This document shows, one piece after another, positions 33,636-42,457 of a stretch of 64,000 nucleotides of DNA. Every line of letters starts with the position of its first letter. Position 1 is the first letter of the stretch. The notes beneath the pieces are model-generated. The model was not told the DNA's origin. It was given only the letters and a program-made list of their open reading frames with translations, and did no database searches. The DNA is from UBA8106 sp964569695 (GTDB taxonomy: Bacteria; Acidobacteriota; Vicinamibacteria; Vicinamibacterales; UBA823). The stretch spans positions 1-64,000 of the forward strand of contig CAZMUA010000014.1 in assembly GCA_964569695.1 (NCBI GenBank), written 5' to 3'. The position numbers and the translations under genes were made by a program.

Positions 33636-36041
33636 CTACAGATCCAACGATCGTAATCGTAACGCGTTCGTGATGACTGATATGGAACTGAGTGTCATCG
33701 CTGCGCTGGCCCATATCGGATCGATGAACCACCCGGTTAGCGGATACAGCAGACCGGCAGCTACTGGGACTCCAACCCCGTTATAGATAAATGCGAGAAA
33801 TAAGTTCTGACGAATATTGCGTAGTGTGCTGCGACTGAGTTGACGGGCGCGGGCAATACCTCGCAAATCTCCCTTGACAAGCGTGATGTCAGCACTTTCA
33901 ACGGCAATATCAGCTCCGGTTCCCATCGCAATTCCCACGGCAGCTTCTGCAAGTGCCGGTGCATCATTGATACCGTCACCAGCCATGGCAACGACCCGTC
34001 CTTCGGCCTGTAGATCTGCCACAATCTGTTGTTTTTCTTCTGGCAAGACGCCTGCCCGAACCTCGTTGAGGCCGAGGGTATCTCCGACTGCGTGCGCGGT
34101 TAAAGCGTTGTCACCAGTCGCCATTACAATCCGTACACCCTCCGCTTGTAGCATGCTCAACGCTTCGAACGTAGATGGTTTTACGGAATCCGACACACTC
34201 AAAAAGCCAGCTAGTCGCTTGTCAACCGCAAGAAAAATGACAGTCTGTCCTTGGTGACGAAGTTCATTGGCCTCACCCGTAAAGACATCCGTGTGAACTC
34301 CATGCCCAATTAAAAACTCTTCTGTGCCCAATAATATGTGTCGCTTGTCGACTGTTCCTTCGACACCTCTTCCTGGCACGGTTTGGAAATCCTCAACCTC
34401 AGGTAAGGCCATATCCTGTTCGACTGCTCGCGTAATAACCGCTAGGGCTAGTGGGTGTTGACTGGACTGCTCAAGAGCTCCCGCCAACCGTAAAAGCTCC
34501 GTTTCTGAAACGACGCCATCAATCGTTGAAATACTCGAGACCTGTGGACGGCCTTCGGTGAGAGTTCCAGTTTTGTCGATTACGAGAACCTCCACACGGT
34601 CCAACATTTCTAGTGCTGCCGCATGTTTGACGAGTACCCCTGACTTTGCACCACGTCCAGTACCCACCATAATAGCCATCGGGGTTGCTAGTCCGAGTGC
34701 GCAGGGGCAGGCGATGATAAGCACGGCTACAGCGTTTACTAGGGCGAGTGCAAACCGTGGTTCTGGACCCCAGAGACCCCACACAACGAGCGTGACAATT
34801 GCGACGAGTACAACACTCGGCACAAACCATTCAGACACGCGATCGGCAACACGTTGAATAGGAGCGCGAGTTCGCTGCGCGTTAGCGACCATTTGCACGA
34901 TGTGCGCCAAAAGGGTCTCTGAGCCAATACGCTCGGCCCGCATCGTAAAACTTCCCGTCCCATTGATCGTGGCACCAATGACTTGGGTTCCAACGGTTTT
35001 TTCAACCGGGATCGCCTCACCCGTTACCATGGATTCATCGACCGTGCTGGCACCGTTCACCACGACACCATCGACCGGAATTTTGTCACCAGGTCTGACC
35101 CGCAACAAATCGCCGACCTTCACGAGTGCCAACGGCACATCGGTATCGTGGTCAGGCAGCACAACCCGGGCTGTTTGAGGAGACAGGCTCAGTAATGAGC
35201 GGATCGCTGCTCCGGTGCGGTGCCGGGCTCGACTTTCCAGCACTTGACCTAACAGGACCAACACCGTAATCGCGACTGCAGTTTCAAAATAGGTTGGCAC
35301 GCCGTGATCGGTCTGGAATCCTTCCGGAAACCACTGTGGATTAACAGTTGCTGCGACGCTGTACACAAATGCCGAGCCGACTCCCATGGCAATCAGCGTA
35401 AACATATTGGCGCTGGTATTCTTGAGCGAGGCCCAGGCTCGCTCAAAAAATGGCCACCCAGCCCACAGTACAACTGGAGTAGTAAAGATCAATTGGAGCC
35501 AGTTGCTAAGTGGACGACTGACCACTTCCTGCATCCGCGCACCAAACACCATGTCGCCCATTGCCAGCAAGAACACGGGGAAGCCGAAGCCCACGCCGAT
35601 CCAGAATCGACGTGTCATGTCGATCAATTCCGAGTTAGGCGTTTCCTGTACGTCGATTGCATGTGGTTCCAAGGTCATACCGCATGATGGACAGGCTCCA
35701 GGCAGAGCAGTCACAACCTCAAGGTGCATCGGGCAGACGTACTCAACGGTGGGAGTTGGGAGTGGTGCCACTTCCGGTTCAAGCGCCATGCCACATTTGG
35801 GGCAGGGACTTGGTTTGTCTGCCCTGACTTCGGGATCCATTGGACAGACGTAGACAGTATCTGGTGATGTTGGGACGGCATTCGCGGACTGCTCGGTGTG
35901 TAAGAATTGTTCCGGGTCGGCCTTGAATTTTTCTAGGCAGTGAGCACAACAAAAGCCGTAGGTTTGGTCAGCATAGATAAATTGGTGGGCTGTTGTATCG
36001 AGATCGACCGACATGCCACAAACGGGATCAAGTGTTTCCAT
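33636..36041 (-). CDS. copA: Copper-translocating P1B-type ATPase with YHS and two heavy-metal-binding domains
   Basis: An 801-residue ATPase. Residues 4-45 form a YHS domain (DPVCGM, CCAHC). Two short zinc-ribbon-like heavy-metal-binding repeats follow at about 64-89 and 101-125 (YVCPMxxEV, CPxCGMxLEP). There is no classical HMA/CxxC domain. The core has IACPCALGLATP, DKTGTLTEG and GDGINDAPAL, so it should be active in Cu(I) transport. YHS-containing CopA types have been linked to copper export and handover for cuproenzymes. It is convergent with the cytochrome oxidase operon, with 34 bases between. Confidence 0.93.
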   Translation of the reverse strand: METLDPVCGMSVDLDTTAHQFIYADQTYGFCCAHCLEKFKADPEQFLHTEQSANAVPTSPDTVYVCPMDPEVRADKPSPCPKCGMALEPEVAPLPTPTVEYVCPMHLEVVTALPGACPSCGMTLEPHAIDVQETPNSELIDMTRRFWIGVGFGFPVFLLAMGDMVFGARMQEVVSRPLSNWLQLIFTTPVVLWAGWPFFERAWASLKNTSANMFTLIAMGVGSAFVYSVAATVNPQWFPEGFQTDHGVPTYFETAVAITVLVLLGQVLESRARHRTGAAIRSLLSLSPQTARVVLPDHDTDVPLALVKVGDLLRVRPGDKIPVDGVVVNGASTVDESMVTGEAIPVEKTVGTQVIGATINGTGSFTMRAERIGSETLLAHIVQMVANAQRTRAPIQRVADRVSEWFVPSVVLVAIVTLVVWGLWGPEPRFALALVNAVAVLIIACPCALGLATPMAIMVGTGRGAKSGVLVKHAAALEMLDRVEVLVIDKTGTLTEGRPQVSSISTIDGVVSETELLRLAGALEQSSQHPLALAVITRAVEQDMALPEVEDFQTVPGRGVEGTVDKRHILLGTEEFLIGHGVHTDVFTGEANELRHQGQTVIFLAVDKRLAGFLSVSDSVKPSTFEALSMLQAEGVRIVMATGDNALTAHAVGDTLGLNEVRAGVLPEEKQQIVADLQAEGRVVAMAGDGINDAPALAEAAVGIAMGTGADIAVESADITLVKGDLRGIARARQLSRSTLRNIRQNLFLAFIYNGVGVPVAAGLLYPLTGWFIDPIWASAAMTLSSISVITNALRLRSLDL

Positions 36042-36244
36042 AGGATAATGAGAATCCAGCCGACGACTGTAACGGTAATTCCAAATGCACGCTTCTTTCT
36101 GTGGTTTAATCCAATTTCAAGATGCTAACACACGCACAGCAAAGACAGCCTGTTCGCCAACAATTCGGCAGATTGTGCGAGTCATAGGGTCGCCTTTAAA
36201 AGGGAACTGGTTTATGTTCGCGATTCTGAGATCACACTGAATTT

Positions 36245-37546
36245 ATGAAACAGCACCTGCGACGCCTTTTCGAAGAAACACTCACGCGACTTCCTGTCGA
36301 GCGTGTGCTAGCTGAGCAGGTTACATGCGCGAATGGTATCTTAACCGTCAGTCATGACACTCTCGATGTGAGTCGCTATCGAAAGTTGATAACAGTTGCG
36401 ATCGGAAAAGCTGCGATTCCGATGCTGAAAAAATTTTCTGATGTTGTGGCACCACATGCCCTGACCGGTATTGTAGCCACTCTTGGGCCAGTGGGGCAGT
36501 CACTACCTGGTTTTACCGTCTTCACCGGAGGACATCCCTATCCAAATCAGGGGAGCTTTGATGCCGCGGCAGCAGCTATTGATATTGTGGGGAGTGCAAC
36601 ATCGGATGACCTCGTCGTCTTCTTACTGTCAGGTGGGGGGTCTTCACTTTGCGAGAAGCCAGTTTCGCAGGAGATCACTCTAGAAGATTGTCAGGTGCTA
36701 TACCGATTACTCGTCACCTGTGGTGCAAGTATCAGAAACGTCAATACCATCAGAAAACATCTGTCGGCGATTAAAGGAGGTCGGCTTGCAGAGCTGGCAT
36801 TCCCAGCGCGACAAATGACGCTTTATGTGTCTGATGTTCCACCAGATACCCCGTCGAGCGTCGCATCTGGTCCCACAATGCCTGACGATTCCACCGCTAA
36901 AAATTGCAAGCAACTTATTCAAGACCTAAACTTGCGTGATCAACTGCCACCCTCTATCCGTTATTTATTTGATGAGGGTCGACTTCCAGAAACCCCAAAG
37001 CCTGGCAAGGCTACGTTCCAAGATAGCAGCTGGCACTGCTTACTTTCGTCAGCGGACGCTGTAGCCACCATGGCACATGCTGCAGAGAGACTCGGTTGGA
37101 TTGTGGAAACGGATCAGGAACTTTCTGATTCATGGTCTGTCGATCAGTTAATGGACCACATGATCACCAAACTCGAGCACCTTCAGCGCCTGCATGCGGG
37201 TCAAGTAGTGGCTGTATTGAGCGGGGGTGAGTATTCTTGCCCAGTGACTGGCGATGGCATTGGTGGCCGCAATCAAGCGTTTGTGCTGGAGTGTGTGCCT
37301 CGTATTGCTGGTCGGCGCGTTGCGGTCTTGAGTGCAGGGACTGATGGCCTAGACGGTTCGTCACCGGCAGCTGGTGCAGTAGCTGATGGCGACAGCCTCA
37401 ATCGGGCACAGCAAATCAGGCTTGATCCGGAAATCTACGCAACTCAGTCAGATTCACACAGTTTTTTTGCACAACTCGACGATGTAATCATGACCGGTCC
37501 CACGGGTAACAATGTCAGAGACTTAAGGATATTTGTCGCTTGGTAA
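36245..37546 (+). CDS. Glycerate 2-kinase (GK-2/MOFRL family)
   Basis: A 433-residue cytoplasmic protein with an N-terminal DUF4147 domain (LLSGGGSSLCEKP) and a C-terminal MOFRL domain (GGEYSCPVTGDGIGGRNQAFVLE, SAGTDGLDGSSPAAGAV). The family phosphorylates D-glycerate to 2-phosphoglycerate using ATP; older annotation as hydroxypyruvate reductase is common. No signal peptide. It heads a same-strand run of hydroxy-acid and PLP enzymes, and would drain glycerate into glycolysis. A separate promoter may lie after it (37553-37581). No clear ribosome-binding site precedes the ATG. Confidence 0.9.
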   Translation: MKQHLRRLFEETLTRLPVERVLAEQVTCANGILTVSHDTLDVSRYRKLITVAIGKAAIPMLKKFSDVVAPHALTGIVATLGPVGQSLPGFTVFTGGHPYPNQGSFDAAAAAIDIVGSATSDDLVVFLLSGGGSSLCEKPVSQEITLEDCQVLYRLLVTCGASIRNVNTIRKHLSAIKGGRLAELAFPARQMTLYVSDVPPDTPSSVASGPTMPDDSTAKNCKQLIQDLNLRDQLPPSIRYLFDEGRLPETPKPGKATFQDSSWHCLLSSADAVATMAHAAERLGWIVETDQELSDSWSVDQLMDHMITKLEHLQRLHAGQVVAVLSGGEYSCPVTGDGIGGRNQAFVLECVPRIAGRRVAVLSAGTDGLDGSSPAAGAVADGDSLNRAQQIRLDPEIYATQSDSHSFFAQLDDVIMTGPTGNNVRDLRIFVAW

Positions 37547-37552
37547 TCGAAC

Positions 37553-37581
37553 TTCAACAAGTGACAGACTAGCGCTATGAT
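37553..37581 (+). promoter_or_regulatory. Possible promoter of the Tat enzyme cluster
   Basis: TTCAAC (37553-37558), 17 bases, then TATGAT (37576-37581). The -35 is poor and the -10 good. It lies 30 bases before the next gene. Confidence 0.35.
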
Positions 37582-37610
37582 GTTCATTCCATACTACTAA
37601 GGAGGCCGCG

Positions 37611-38942
37611 ATGCCGACACACGAGGACCAACCATTGACCAGTACAGTGCCAGACGATCCGAGCCGACGTCAGTTTATTGGTGCAGCAGTAACGGCCGGC
37701 TTGGCCAGTGCTTGTGTAAGCCAGGAAACTGCAAGCGAAAATGCTGTCGAACCTAACCTCGAAGCTCGAACTGCCACGATTGAACTACAGGTCGAGCATG
37801 ACAATATTTATACTCGCCTTTTGGGAGTGAAGGCACACTTGCCTGGTCACGGAAATGGGACTGCCCTTGGTGGTTCGCGCATGCCGGTTGAAGTGATCGA
37901 AGCCATGCAAGAGGCGAATGATTATTTTGTGATGATGGACGAGCTAACAGTCGCTGCTGGCCAGCGCGCCGCCGAAGTCGTTAAGGCTGAAGCAGCACTG
38001 ATTACATCGGGCGCATCTGGAGGGCTTTTGCTGGGTATGGCGGCGTGTCTTACCGGCACTGATGAAGAAAAGATGCGGGCGTTGCCAAATCCAACCTGGG
38101 CGAAGCGTGAATGTATTATTCAAAAAGCGCACCGTTATCCGTATGACTTTGCGTTACAGGCTGCTGGCGCAACCCTAATTGAAGTTGAGGGGCGCTCACA
38201 GTTGATGAACGCTATCGGTGACAATACGGCTCTCATCTTCGGTTTACCGAGACACGTTGCACTGAGTGGCACGATGGCCGAAGAAGTGTTGCAGCCTGAG
38301 GATCTGATTCAGGTCGCTAAGCAGGTCGGTGTTCCGGTCATGATTGACGGTGCATCCCGGTTACCTCCAGCCGGTAATTTAACAATTTTTAATGAGCTTG
38401 GTGCCGACTTGGTGGTTGTTTCGGGTGGCAAGGGGCTGCGTGGGCCGCAGTCCACCGGCATTCTTTCGGGTCGTCCGGACCTCATAGAAGCGGCACGGCT
38501 ACAAGCAGCGCCGAACGATCTCATCGGGAGAGGCATGAAAATCGGTAAAGAGGAGATTATTGGCCTTATCGTTGCCTTGAATCGGTATGAACAGCTCGAC
38601 CATGGTGCGGTGCGTGCGACTTGGCGAGAGAAAGCAGAGTATGTGACGGCCGAGTTGCAAGGGATCGAAAGCTTCACGGCGGAGCTTGTAGATGAAGATT
38701 CTAGAGCACCCTATGTCGAGATCGATTGGGATGAGGATGTAATACCGATGACCCATCGCGAGGTGCGTGACCACTTGCGTCGCCGACCCGAACAGCGGGT
38801 GGCGCTTTCAAGTCTCTACGGCAGCCGGCGCATCCAAACCCGTTGCATGCGCGACGGTGAAGAGGTGCTGGTTGCGCGATGGCTTCGCCAGTTCTTTACG
38901 GAGGGGTATAAAACCGTAGCCGCGACCTCTGCGAGTCTCTAG
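37611..38942 (+). CDS. Tat-exported SelA-like PLP-dependent enzyme
   Basis: A 443-residue fold-type I PLP protein of the SelA/DgaE-like class. A Tat motif SRRQFIG (18-24) and hydrophobic stretch lead to C35 (ASAC), so it may be a lipoprotein. D246 (MIDGAS) and the PLP lysine K274 (SGGKGLRGPQS) are present. Relatives are annotated as selenocysteine synthase-like or as D-glucosaminate-6-phosphate ammonia-lyase; an exported version is unlikely to act on Ser-tRNA. Elimination or racemisation of a small amino acid is a possible activity. Strong AAGGAGG upstream. It is followed by other exported enzymes. Confidence 0.83.
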   Translation: MPTHEDQPLTSTVPDDPSRRQFIGAAVTAGLASACVSQETASENAVEPNLEARTATIELQVEHDNIYTRLLGVKAHLPGHGNGTALGGSRMPVEVIEAMQEANDYFVMMDELTVAAGQRAAEVVKAEAALITSGASGGLLLGMAACLTGTDEEKMRALPNPTWAKRECIIQKAHRYPYDFALQAAGATLIEVEGRSQLMNAIGDNTALIFGLPRHVALSGTMAEEVLQPEDLIQVAKQVGVPVMIDGASRLPPAGNLTIFNELGADLVVVSGGKGLRGPQSTGILSGRPDLIEAARLQAAPNDLIGRGMKIGKEEIIGLIVALNRYEQLDHGAVRATWREKAEYVTAELQGIESFTAELVDEDSRAPYVEIDWDEDVIPMTHREVRDHLRRRPEQRVALSSLYGSRRIQTRCMRDGEEVLVARWLRQFFTEGYKTVAATSASL

Positions 38943-39031
38943 TCGACCAGTTTCAGTATTGGGACCACCTGCTAGAAGGAGACTAGGTTGAACGCCTCGT
39001 GGTGCAGTTAACAATAAGGGAGATGCTGATT

Positions 39032-39634
39032 ATGTTAGTGCGAACGCGTCTACTTTGGTTGAGTGTGGTGCTTGGTCTCGTGGTGACCGCTGATCTTAGT
39101 GCTGAAGACGCGCACCAGACTGACACAACCATTCTTGTTGCCTACTACAGTCGCACTGGTCGGACGGAGCAGGTGGCCGAGGCGGTTGCTGAAGGAGCAC
39201 GTGGCGTGGAGGGCACCCGTGTCCTTCTAAAAGCGTTGACCGACGTGACGGCAGAAGACTTGAGTGAAGCCACTGGGCTCGTCCTCGGGTCTCCCACCTA
39301 TTCCGCGAACATGGCGGGTCCAATGAAGAGCTTTATTGATGATTGGAGCTTCCGTTATCGGGTTGATCTGACCGATAAGGTCGGGGCTGCGTTCTCGACG
39401 GGTGGTGGCCACACGGCAGGCAAGGAGCATGTTGTCGTTTCACTTCTTCTCGCGATGATTGGTGAGAGAATGCTTGTTCTTGGTCCGATTCGAGAAAACG
39501 GTGTCGGCGCTTTAGGTGTCAGTGGGGTCGCTCCACCTCCAGGAGAACAAATCGCACCTAACATTTTAGGGGAAGGACGTTTACTCGGGGCGCGTGTTGC
39601 GCAGGTCGCCCAGCGTGTCCGCTTACAACCGTGA
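39032..39634 (+). CDS. Exported flavodoxin/WrbA-like FMN protein
   Basis: About 200 residues: a Sec-type signal (VRTRLLWLSVVLGLVV) then a flavodoxin fold. The phosphate-binding loop is YYSRTGRTEQ, and GSPTYSANMAGPMKSFIDDW and AAFSTGGGHTAGKE match the WrbA/flavodoxin FMN loops. I start at ATG 39032, nine bases after AAGGGAG; GTG 38999 and ATG 39023 are in frame alternatives. WrbA proteins are NAD(P)H:quinone oxidoreductases in the cytoplasm, where NAD(P)H is available, so export is unexpected. It may serve as an electron carrier for the neighbouring FMN oxidases; that is speculation. Confidence 0.8.
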   Translation: MLVRTRLLWLSVVLGLVVTADLSAEDAHQTDTTILVAYYSRTGRTEQVAEAVAEGARGVEGTRVLLKALTDVTAEDLSEATGLVLGSPTYSANMAGPMKSFIDDWSFRYRVDLTDKVGAAFSTGGGHTAGKEHVVVSLLLAMIGERMLVLGPIRENGVGALGVSGVAPPPGEQIAPNILGEGRLLGARVAQVAQRVRLQP

Positions 39635-39715
39635 CACTGCGTCTTGATACCTTGACACTGACTGTTGAAGAGTTCAGAATCGGGTTCTTGTTCTAACTTG
39701 TTAAAGGGGATTTGC

Positions 39716-41014
39716 ATGGACGAAACGTCGCGCACAAATATTCCAGATCACTCGCCAAGACGCGCAACTCGGCGAGATGCCTTGCGACGCTTTGCATCGT
39801 TTACTGGGGCATCACCGTTGTTTCAGGGATCCACCGACGCTCTACAGGAGACTCAAACCACGGCTCCTGAGGAACCCGGGTATCTAAGTCAAGAGCCGCT
39901 TCGTGGTCGCCCCCAAATCATTCGGCCACCCGAGTACAGTGACGAGATTATGGCACCTGTTAATCTCCATGACTTTGAAGGGTTGGCCAAGGCGAAGATC
40001 AGTCCCATGGCTTACGACTACATTGCAGCCGGTGCGGCTGATGAGTTAACCATGCGGGCAAATTCAGAAGCGTTCGATAACTACTGGATTCGTCGTCGTG
40101 CCATGACGGATGTTCGGCAAATCGATACATCCATTGAGTTGCTGGGTGAACGGCGGGAGCACCCGATTCTTTTAGGACCGGCAGGTGCGATGCACATGTT
40201 ACACGAAGATCCGTATAGCACGATTGCCCGAGCGGCCAAGAATTCCGGAGCGATTTATGTCGGGGGTCCGGGTAACATGGCCGAAGTCACTCAGGCTGGC
40301 GAAGCGCCAACGTGGTGGGGGAGCACCCTCGGATCACCCACACCGGAGACGGCTGCAACATTCGCAAAAAGTGTAGAGGATGGGGGCGGAAGCGCAATCT
40401 GTGTAAGCGTCGACTATCCCTATACGGGTGCCCGAGATCGAGTCATTCGAAACGAGTTTGACCTGGATATGATTCCCGAGCGTAACTACTCAACCTCGGA
40501 GCCGCCCACTAATGGTTTCCAGTCCGGCATGATCCAGGCTTATGTACCAAATATGACTTGGCGGTATATGGATTGGATGCATGCCGCGACAGATCTGCCA
40601 ATCGTCGTGAAAGGCATCATTACTGCTGAGGATGCGCACCTTTCTGTTGAGAACGGCGCGCAGGCTGTGGTGGTATCCAATCATGGCGGCCGGACGCTTG
40701 ACGGTATGCGTGGCACGATGGAGGTATTACCGGAAGTCGTGGATGCGGTTGCCGGGCGTGTGCCCGTCTTAGTGGACGGGGGAGTGCGTCGTGGCGGAGA
40801 TGTACTGAAGGCTTTGGCACTAGGTGCGCGCGCCGTCCTTATCGGACGGCCTTATATGTGGGGATTAGGTGCCTTTGGTCAGGAAGGTGTGCAACGGGTC
40901 ATCGAATTACTGCACGGCGAACTTAGGATCGCACTGGGTAACGCTGGTCAGACCAGTGTGAGTAATCTTGACCGGAGTTTAATTAGGAGAGCTTGGCTGC
41001 CTCGGGAATGGTAA
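39716..41014 (+). CDS. FMN-dependent alpha-hydroxy-acid dehydrogenase/oxidase paralog 1, probable Tat export
   Basis: A 432-residue TIM-barrel FMN enzyme (lactate/glycolate oxidase family). The start is ATG 39716, six bases after AAAGGGGA. The N-terminus has TRRDALRRF, a weaker twin-arginine signal, then a short hydrophobic part. K299 (VVKGI), the catalytic H323 and R326 (SNHGGR), and the FMN phosphate loop DGGVRRGGDVLKALALGA are intact. The usual QLY segment of glycolate oxidase (Gln127/Tyr129 in spinach) reads GSTL here, so the substrate pocket is altered. Predicted to oxidise a 2-hydroxy acid; the acceptor is unknown. Confidence 0.85.
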   Translation: MDETSRTNIPDHSPRRATRRDALRRFASFTGASPLFQGSTDALQETQTTAPEEPGYLSQEPLRGRPQIIRPPEYSDEIMAPVNLHDFEGLAKAKISPMAYDYIAAGAADELTMRANSEAFDNYWIRRRAMTDVRQIDTSIELLGERREHPILLGPAGAMHMLHEDPYSTIARAAKNSGAIYVGGPGNMAEVTQAGEAPTWWGSTLGSPTPETAATFAKSVEDGGGSAICVSVDYPYTGARDRVIRNEFDLDMIPERNYSTSEPPTNGFQSGMIQAYVPNMTWRYMDWMHAATDLPIVVKGIITAEDAHLSVENGAQAVVVSNHGGRTLDGMRGTMEVLPEVVDAVAGRVPVLVDGGVRRGGDVLKALALGARAVLIGRPYMWGLGAFGQEGVQRVIELLHGELRIALGNAGQTSVSNLDRSLIRRAWLPREW

Positions 41015-41071
41015 TCCTCACGACGCCTGGAACACTGGTGACGTCTGCATAAATGGAGAGTTGAGACGAAC

Positions 41072-42259
41072 ATGGCGACTAACATGATGGTAGTTGGGAC
41101 GGAACGCGAGCTGAGTTTTGCTGAACGCTTGCAGTTGACGAGCCGCCGTGAATTCTTGAGCACTGTGGCGCTTACAGCCGGTGCCATGCCACTGTTTGCG
41201 CAGCCCTACCAACTTGGTGGTATCAATCTTCCCCAGTACAGTGCGAAGGTCATGCGGCCGGCGAACGTACATGATATTGCTGAAGTTGCTCGGCGGACGG
41301 TCGATCCAACGACGTTCGACTATATCGAGGGTGGCACAGAAGATGAGCTTACGTTGCGACACAACGTTGAGGCGTTCCAGCGGGTTGCGTTGCGCCGACG
41401 GGTCATGGTGGACGTTAGCGAAATCGATACTTCACTGGAGTACCTTGGGCAACAGCTTCAAGCGCCGATTCTGCTCTGTCCGACGACTAAGAATGCGGTT
41501 ATCCCGAATGGTGATCGGGTTTCTGCGCAAGCCGCTCATGCTACCAATACGATTTATCATGTCAGTAATGCTCTCGGATGGATAGACGAATTGTACCAAG
41601 CGAATCAGGCCCCAGTTTGGATCGGTGCTACCTTGGGCCACGTAACCTCGAGACAGGCACAGGGGTGGGCGCGGCGTCATGAAGAGGCCGGAGCGTCGGC
41701 GCTCGTGGTCACCGTCGATCATCAATACACGCCAAGTCGCGATCGGAACATCCGTAATGGCTACGGTAATTATGCGGCCGGTGTCCTGAGACCGACAACA
41801 CCCAGTGTCACATGGGATTATCTTGAGTGGCTTCGCAGTGGCTCCAAACTGCCCTTGATTTTGAAGGGAATTTTGACTGGTGAGGATGCAGAGCTCGCAG
41901 TTGAACACGGTGCGGCTGCCATTTCCGTGTCAAACCATGGAGGTCGGGCATTCGATGGTGCTGTTCCAACGCTGATGGCACTCCCGGAGGTCGTCGAGGC
42001 GGTTGGTGGGCGGATTCCAGTGTTGATTGACGGGGGTGTTCGTCGCGGTGGTGACATCCTGAAGGCGCTGGCACTCGGTGCCACGGCCGTCATGCTCGGT
42101 CGAGCCTATGTCTACGGTTTGGCAGCCTTTGGTCAGGTGGGTGTACAGCGTGTTGTTGAGATGCTGACTGGAGAATTGAAGGTTGCGATGGGCTTGGCTG
42201 GGGTGCCGAATCTTGCCGCAATCGATCGTAGCTTGGTTCGACTTCCATGGGAACGTTGA
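41072..42259 (+). CDS. FMN-dependent alpha-hydroxy-acid dehydrogenase/oxidase paralog 2, Tat-exported
   Basis: A 395-residue paralog of the preceding gene, 57 bases downstream. A clear Tat motif SRREFLS occurs at about residues 26-32, an unusually long n-region. The catalytic SNHGGR and FMN loop DGGVRRGGDILKALALGA are intact. As in paralog 1 the Gln/Tyr (QLY) segment is replaced, here by GATL, so the change is a shared feature and not a random loss. The tandem pair arose by duplication but has diverged widely outside the FMN loops, suggesting two substrates or a heteromer. Confidence 0.87.
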   Translation: MATNMMVVGTERELSFAERLQLTSRREFLSTVALTAGAMPLFAQPYQLGGINLPQYSAKVMRPANVHDIAEVARRTVDPTTFDYIEGGTEDELTLRHNVEAFQRVALRRRVMVDVSEIDTSLEYLGQQLQAPILLCPTTKNAVIPNGDRVSAQAAHATNTIYHVSNALGWIDELYQANQAPVWIGATLGHVTSRQAQGWARRHEEAGASALVVTVDHQYTPSRDRNIRNGYGNYAAGVLRPTTPSVTWDYLEWLRSGSKLPLILKGILTGEDAELAVEHGAAAISVSNHGGRAFDGAVPTLMALPEVVEAVGGRIPVLIDGGVRRGGDILKALALGATAVMLGRAYVYGLAAFGQVGVQRVVEMLTGELKVAMGLAGVPNLAAIDRSLVRLPWER

Positions 42260-42457
42260 CGCACAACCTTCTTGGCTAATCTCAAATGGGAGCCGGCAAG
42301 ATGACCGGTCAACTCTACTTTTGGCGTGTATCGACGCATTTCTAAACTTACAACTCGTTCTCTCGACGGTAACACGCGGTAAGTCTGCGGTTTTGGTGGC
42401 TGTCATACGAAGTGACACAGTTCTTTAGTAGGTCGAAGCAAAGGTAGGTAGGACACA

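Noticed and set aside
35386..35853. 155-codon plus-strand frame opposite the copper ATPase
   Set aside because: It is antisense to the metal-binding and first membrane segments of an intact ATPase and has no ribosome-binding site or domain.
38988..39011. Seven-codon TTG mini-frame behind AAGGAG before the flavodoxin gene
   Set aside because: It could be a leader peptide, but length and composition give no support and the AAGGAG may be chance.
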